Source of the DNA: an uncultured Parabacteroides sp.
Lineage (GTDB): Bacteria; Bacteroidota; Bacteroidia; Bacteroidales; Tannerellaceae
Direction of reading: 5' to 3'
Assembly (NCBI GenBank): GCA_934718155.1
Contig: CAKUZF010000003.1
Location: 1-64,000, forward strand
DNA: 64,000 bases
Shown piece after piece: positions 61,502 through 64,000 of this stretch (positions are counted from its first letter, which is position 1; each line of letters starts with the position of its first letter). The position numbers and the translations under genes are program-made. Below the pieces are notes generated by a model. It did not search any database, had not been told where the DNA came from, and worked only from the letters and a program-made list of their open reading frames with translations.

Positions 61502-62437
61502 ATGAACACACATGTTAAAGGTTACGTGTTGGGGGCAATAGCCGCGGCCAGCTATGGCATGAATCCGCTCTTCGCATTGCCTCTCTATCAAGCTGGGATG
61601 ACGCCCGACTCGGTGCTTTTCTGGCGTTATCTTTTCGCATTGCCCATCCTGGCTATCATGCTGATTGCCCGAGGGCGCAGTTTTAAACTGGCTAAGAATC
61701 AGGTGCTGCCTATCGCCGCGCTTGGCATCTTGCTGGCCGTCTCGTCGCTGACGCTCTTCGCGAGCTACAACTATATGGCGGCGGGCATCGCCTCGACGCT
61801 GCTTTTTGTCTATCCCATCATGGTGGCAGTAATCATGAGCGTCGTGTTCCACGAGAAGATAACGAAGCTAACGATGGGATGCATCCTGTTGGCGCTGAGC
61901 GGAATCGGGTTGCTCTACGAGGGTGACGGCAACGAGACGCTGAGCCTGCTTGGCGTAGCGCTTGTGATGCTCTCGTCGCTCTCTTACGCGATCTACATCG
62001 TAGCTGTCAACCGCCCCAAGCTGCAAGGTGTGGCCACACTGAAGCTGACGTTCTACGCCTTGGCCTTCGGCTTCCTGCTCTTCGTGGCACGTGTAGATTT
62101 CGGGCAGAGCCTGCAGTATCCCTCGGAGTGGTACCTGTGGGTGAATGCGCTTTGCTTGGCAATCTTCCCAACGGCCATCTCGTTCCTTTGCACCACGCAA
62201 GCCATCCAGTATATCGGCTCAACGCCTACGGCCATCCTGGGTGCGCTGGAGCCTCTGACGGCAGTCTTCTTCGGCATCCTAGTCTTTGGCGAAGTCATGA
62301 CTCCCCGTTTGGCGCTGGGCATCACGCTGATCATTTGTGCCGTGAGCATCATCATCGGCGGAAGCAACATTACGACCTATCTGGTGCGTCTGCGCAAACT
62401 CTTCCCCCGTGTTCCATTCAAACGTTTCAGAAAGTAA
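61502..62437 (+). CDS. EamA-family (DMT superfamily) transporter
   Basis: The 311-residue protein has about ten hydrophobic segments in two EamA repeats (GYVLGAIAAASYGMNPLFALP; GVALVMLSSLSYAIYIV), with the family ending GALEPLTAVFFGILVFGE. It is an inner-membrane transporter of metabolites such as amino acids or their products; the substrate cannot be told from sequence. It converges with lpdA across a hairpin at 62445-62465. Confidence 0.9.
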   Translation: MNTHVKGYVLGAIAAASYGMNPLFALPLYQAGMTPDSVLFWRYLFALPILAIMLIARGRSFKLAKNQVLPIAALGILLAVSSLTLFASYNYMAAGIASTLLFVYPIMVAVIMSVVFHEKITKLTMGCILLALSGIGLLYEGDGNETLSLLGVALVMLSSLSYAIYIVAVNRPKLQGVATLKLTFYALAFGFLLFVARVDFGQSLQYPSEWYLWVNALCLAIFPTAISFLCTTQAIQYIGSTPTAILGALEPLTAVFFGILVFGEVMTPRLALGITLIICAVSIIIGGSNITTYLVRLRKLFPRVPFKRFRK

Positions 62438-62444
62438 CAAATAG

Positions 62445-62465
62445 GGGCGGCATTGAATGCCGCCC
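62445..62465. terminator. Hairpin between eamA-type gene and lpdA
   Basis: GGGCGGCAT pairs with ATGCCGCCC in a tight stem between convergent genes. No strong T-run follows on the plus strand, so termination may be weak. Confidence 0.55.
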
Positions 62466-62511
62466 ATCCAATTATTTCAATTCTTACAAAAAGGGAAATA
62501 GGCCTACGCGC

Positions 62512-63858
62512 TTAGAGCAACGCCTCCTTCAAGATCTCGCCCACCGTGGGATGCGGGAAGACGAAGTGGGTCAGCTGCTCCGCCTTCATGCCTTGCTCGA
62601 TGGCTATGCCCGCGATAACGATTAGCTCAGAGGCGGGATTGCCCAGCATGTGCGCACCGATCAGTGTGCCATCCTCGGCCAAGATCATCTTGCATACGCC
62701 ATTGCCCATCTCGTTTTCGGCCACGAAGCGACCCGAGAAGGCCATCGGGATTTTCTTCACCGTGTAAGCAACGCCGGCTGCCTGCAACTCCTCTTCCGTG
62801 CGACCTACGCCCGCGATCTCAGGGTTGGTATAAACCACACCGGGTATCGCACGATAGCTCATCGCATGGGCCTTACCCAAGATATGATCGATTGCCACCT
62901 CGGCCTCGCTCACAGCCGTGTGCGCCAAGAGCGAGAAGGCGGTGATGTCGCCACAAGCATAAACATTGGGTTGCGAGGTCTGCATAAACTCATTCACTTT
63001 CACACCGTTGCGATAAGGCTCTAAGGCGAGGCTCTCTAAGCCGAAGCCCTTCGTAACCGGTCGGCGGCCTACGCTGAGCAGCACCTTCTCGCCCGAGAGA
63101 ATGAAGCTTTGGCCATCCTTCTCGACCGACACCTCCGTGCCATGCACACCAGTCACCTTATGACCCAGATAGAACTTCACGCCTCGCTTGGCATACTCGA
63201 CCTGCAGCATATCCGACAGCTCACGGTCCATCGGGCCTAAGATCTTGTCGAGCATTTCAACCACGTGCACCTCAACACCCAAGCTGTTGAAGAAAGAGGC
63301 GAACTCCATGCCAATCACGCCACCGCCAATCACAACCAGCGAAGCGGGCAGCTCCTTGCTCTGAAGAGCCTCGCAACTTGTCCAATAGGCCGTCTCCGCC
63401 AAGCCGGGTATAGGAGGAATCACCGTCTCAGATCCGGTGCAGATCAGCAGGTTGACAGCCTCATAACGTTCCTCTCCAGCGACGATTGTCAGTGTGCCAT
63501 CAGCCGCACGTCCCTCGATAAGGGCCTCGGCGTTGACCATCACCACTCCAGCCTCAGTCATCTTCATGCGGATGCCGGCAGTCAGTTTTTTCACGACCTT
63601 GTTCTTGCGGGCAATGATCTTGCCCAAATCGAACGACGGATTCTCGGCCTTCACCGCATATTTAGCGGCGTGACGAATGTTGTCATAAGTCTTCGCCGAA
63701 TAAAGCAATGTCTTTGTAGGCACGCAACCCTCGTTGAGACAGACACCGCCCAAGGCGTTTTTCTCGAACAAAACAGTGGAAAGGCCACCCTTCGCCGCAC
63801 GTTCAGCAGCGGAATAACCGGCGGGACCTCCGCCGATAATCGCAACATCGTATTTCAT
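62512..63858 (-). CDS. lpdA: Dihydrolipoyl dehydrogenase
   Basis: The 448-residue flavoenzyme has FAD-binding GGGPAGYSAAERA, the redox disulfide GGVCLNEGCVPTK, the NAD-binding GGGVIGMEFASFF and the C-terminal HxxxxE active site in HPTVGE, with the preceding HFVFPH. It reoxidises lipoyl groups of 2-oxoacid dehydrogenases or the glycine cleavage system. The genes for those complexes are not seen. A PH-domain gene lies 15 bp upstream on the same strand, so the two may be co-transcribed. Confidence 0.95.
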   Translation of the reverse strand: MKYDVAIIGGGPAGYSAAERAAKGGLSTVLFEKNALGGVCLNEGCVPTKTLLYSAKTYDNIRHAAKYAVKAENPSFDLGKIIARKNKVVKKLTAGIRMKMTEAGVVMVNAEALIEGRAADGTLTIVAGEERYEAVNLLICTGSETVIPPIPGLAETAYWTSCEALQSKELPASLVVIGGGVIGMEFASFFNSLGVEVHVVEMLDKILGPMDRELSDMLQVEYAKRGVKFYLGHKVTGVHGTEVSVEKDGQSFILSGEKVLLSVGRRPVTKGFGLESLALEPYRNGVKVNEFMQTSQPNVYACGDITAFSLLAHTAVSEAEVAIDHILGKAHAMSYRAIPGVVYTNPEIAGVGRTEEELQAAGVAYTVKKIPMAFSGRFVAENEMGNGVCKMILAEDGTLIGAHMLGNPASELIVIAGIAIEQGMKAEQLTHFVFPHPTVGEILKEALL

Positions 63859-63873
63859 GCTGATTTAAGTGTT

Positions 63874-64000
63874 TTAATGTGATTTGATTTGTATTGATGG
63901 ATTGATTTTTTGTAATTCCTTTATAAAGTTTGCCCTATTGACGGGCGAGATGAGCATCCAAGGCTTCCCGTCGGCCCAGACTATCAGTCGATTCAGCGAA
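63874..64000 (-). CDS. Bacterial PH-domain-like protein, C-terminus only (cut by window edge)
   Basis: The last 41 residues of a minus-strand gene run from the right edge to a TAA at 63874-63876. The segment LIVWADGKPWMLISPVNRA followed by NFIKELQKINPSI fits the end of a small bacterial PH-like (bPH_4) domain, whose typical ending is a strand with ISP, then a helix and INP. Another frame would end ...LDAHLARQ at a nearby stop, but it has no family pattern. The gene lies directly upstream of lpdA. Confidence 0.6.
   Translation of the reverse strand, partial: SLNRLIVWADGKPWMLISPVNRANFIKELQKINPSIQIKSH

Overview
The window is chromosomal DNA of a Bacteroidales bacterium, most like Parabacteroides or a close relative. 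The support is a SusC/SusD pair, promoters of the Bacteroidetes type (TTTG, about 19 bp, TAnnTTTG), weak Shine-Dalgarno use, a Wzi-like capsule protein, meso-DAP dehydrogenase, DUF4924 and DUF2027 families, and secreted proteins that almost all begin with Gln after signal peptidase I cleavage. No phage, transposase, integron or CRISPR array is visible. The genus is an inference.

Layout. 1-2400: two tandem copies, one cut by the window edge, of a membrane-spanning TPR/HTH regulator, separated by a 22-bp repeat array. 2.7-7.4 kb: envelope genes (secreted hydrolase, Wzi-like protein, PlsC acyltransferase, a 56-residue membrane protein, a CobD/HisC-like aminotransferase). 7.5-10.5 kb: a GH3/serine-hydrolase fusion. 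10.7-14.4 kb: rplS, a candidate short RNA, then a proline/glutamate-repeat protein, rsmI, a coiled-coil lipoprotein and a YjjG nucleotidase. 14.5-18.5 kb: prfC, rfbD, DUF4924 and a Mur-ligase-like gene without its C-terminal domain. 18.9-25.9 kb: a SusC/SusD locus whose susC start is separated from its body by a one-base frameshift near a G7 tract, followed by a secreted TIM-barrel protein and a metallo-beta-lactamase-fold hydrolase. 25.9-33.7 kb: Smr and CYTH proteins, nagB, fprA, lgt, ddh, a phosphoesterase and a Mfa2/FimB-like lipoprotein.

33.7-48.2 kb is the core information-processing block on the minus strand: rpsU, xerC-like, hpf, tRNA-Thr, tRNA-Tyr, tRNA-Thr, tuf, tRNA-Trp, secE, nusG, rplK, rplA, rplJ, rplL, rpoB, rpoC. 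It then continues with mtnA, a GH13 amylase, recO, tRNA-Glu, rpsT and gyrB. 54.6-59.7 kb holds two tandem fusions of a gamma-glutamyl hydrolase (C26) domain to a membrane dipeptidase (M19) domain, one cytoplasmic and one secreted, then a lipoprotein glutaminyl cyclase and sufE. 60.3-64 kb has trpS, an EamA transporter, lpdA and the end of a PH-domain protein.

The signals most worth following are: (1) several intergenic arrays with a 22-bp period, two of them sharing one sequence family in opposite orientation 32 kb apart; (2) the C26-M19 tandem pair beside a glutaminyl cyclase, in a window where all six intact signal-peptidase-I substrates expose Gln at +1; (3) the susC frameshift at a G7 tract; (4) an orphan promoter-to-terminator unit after rplS; (5) a 50-bp perfect palindrome.
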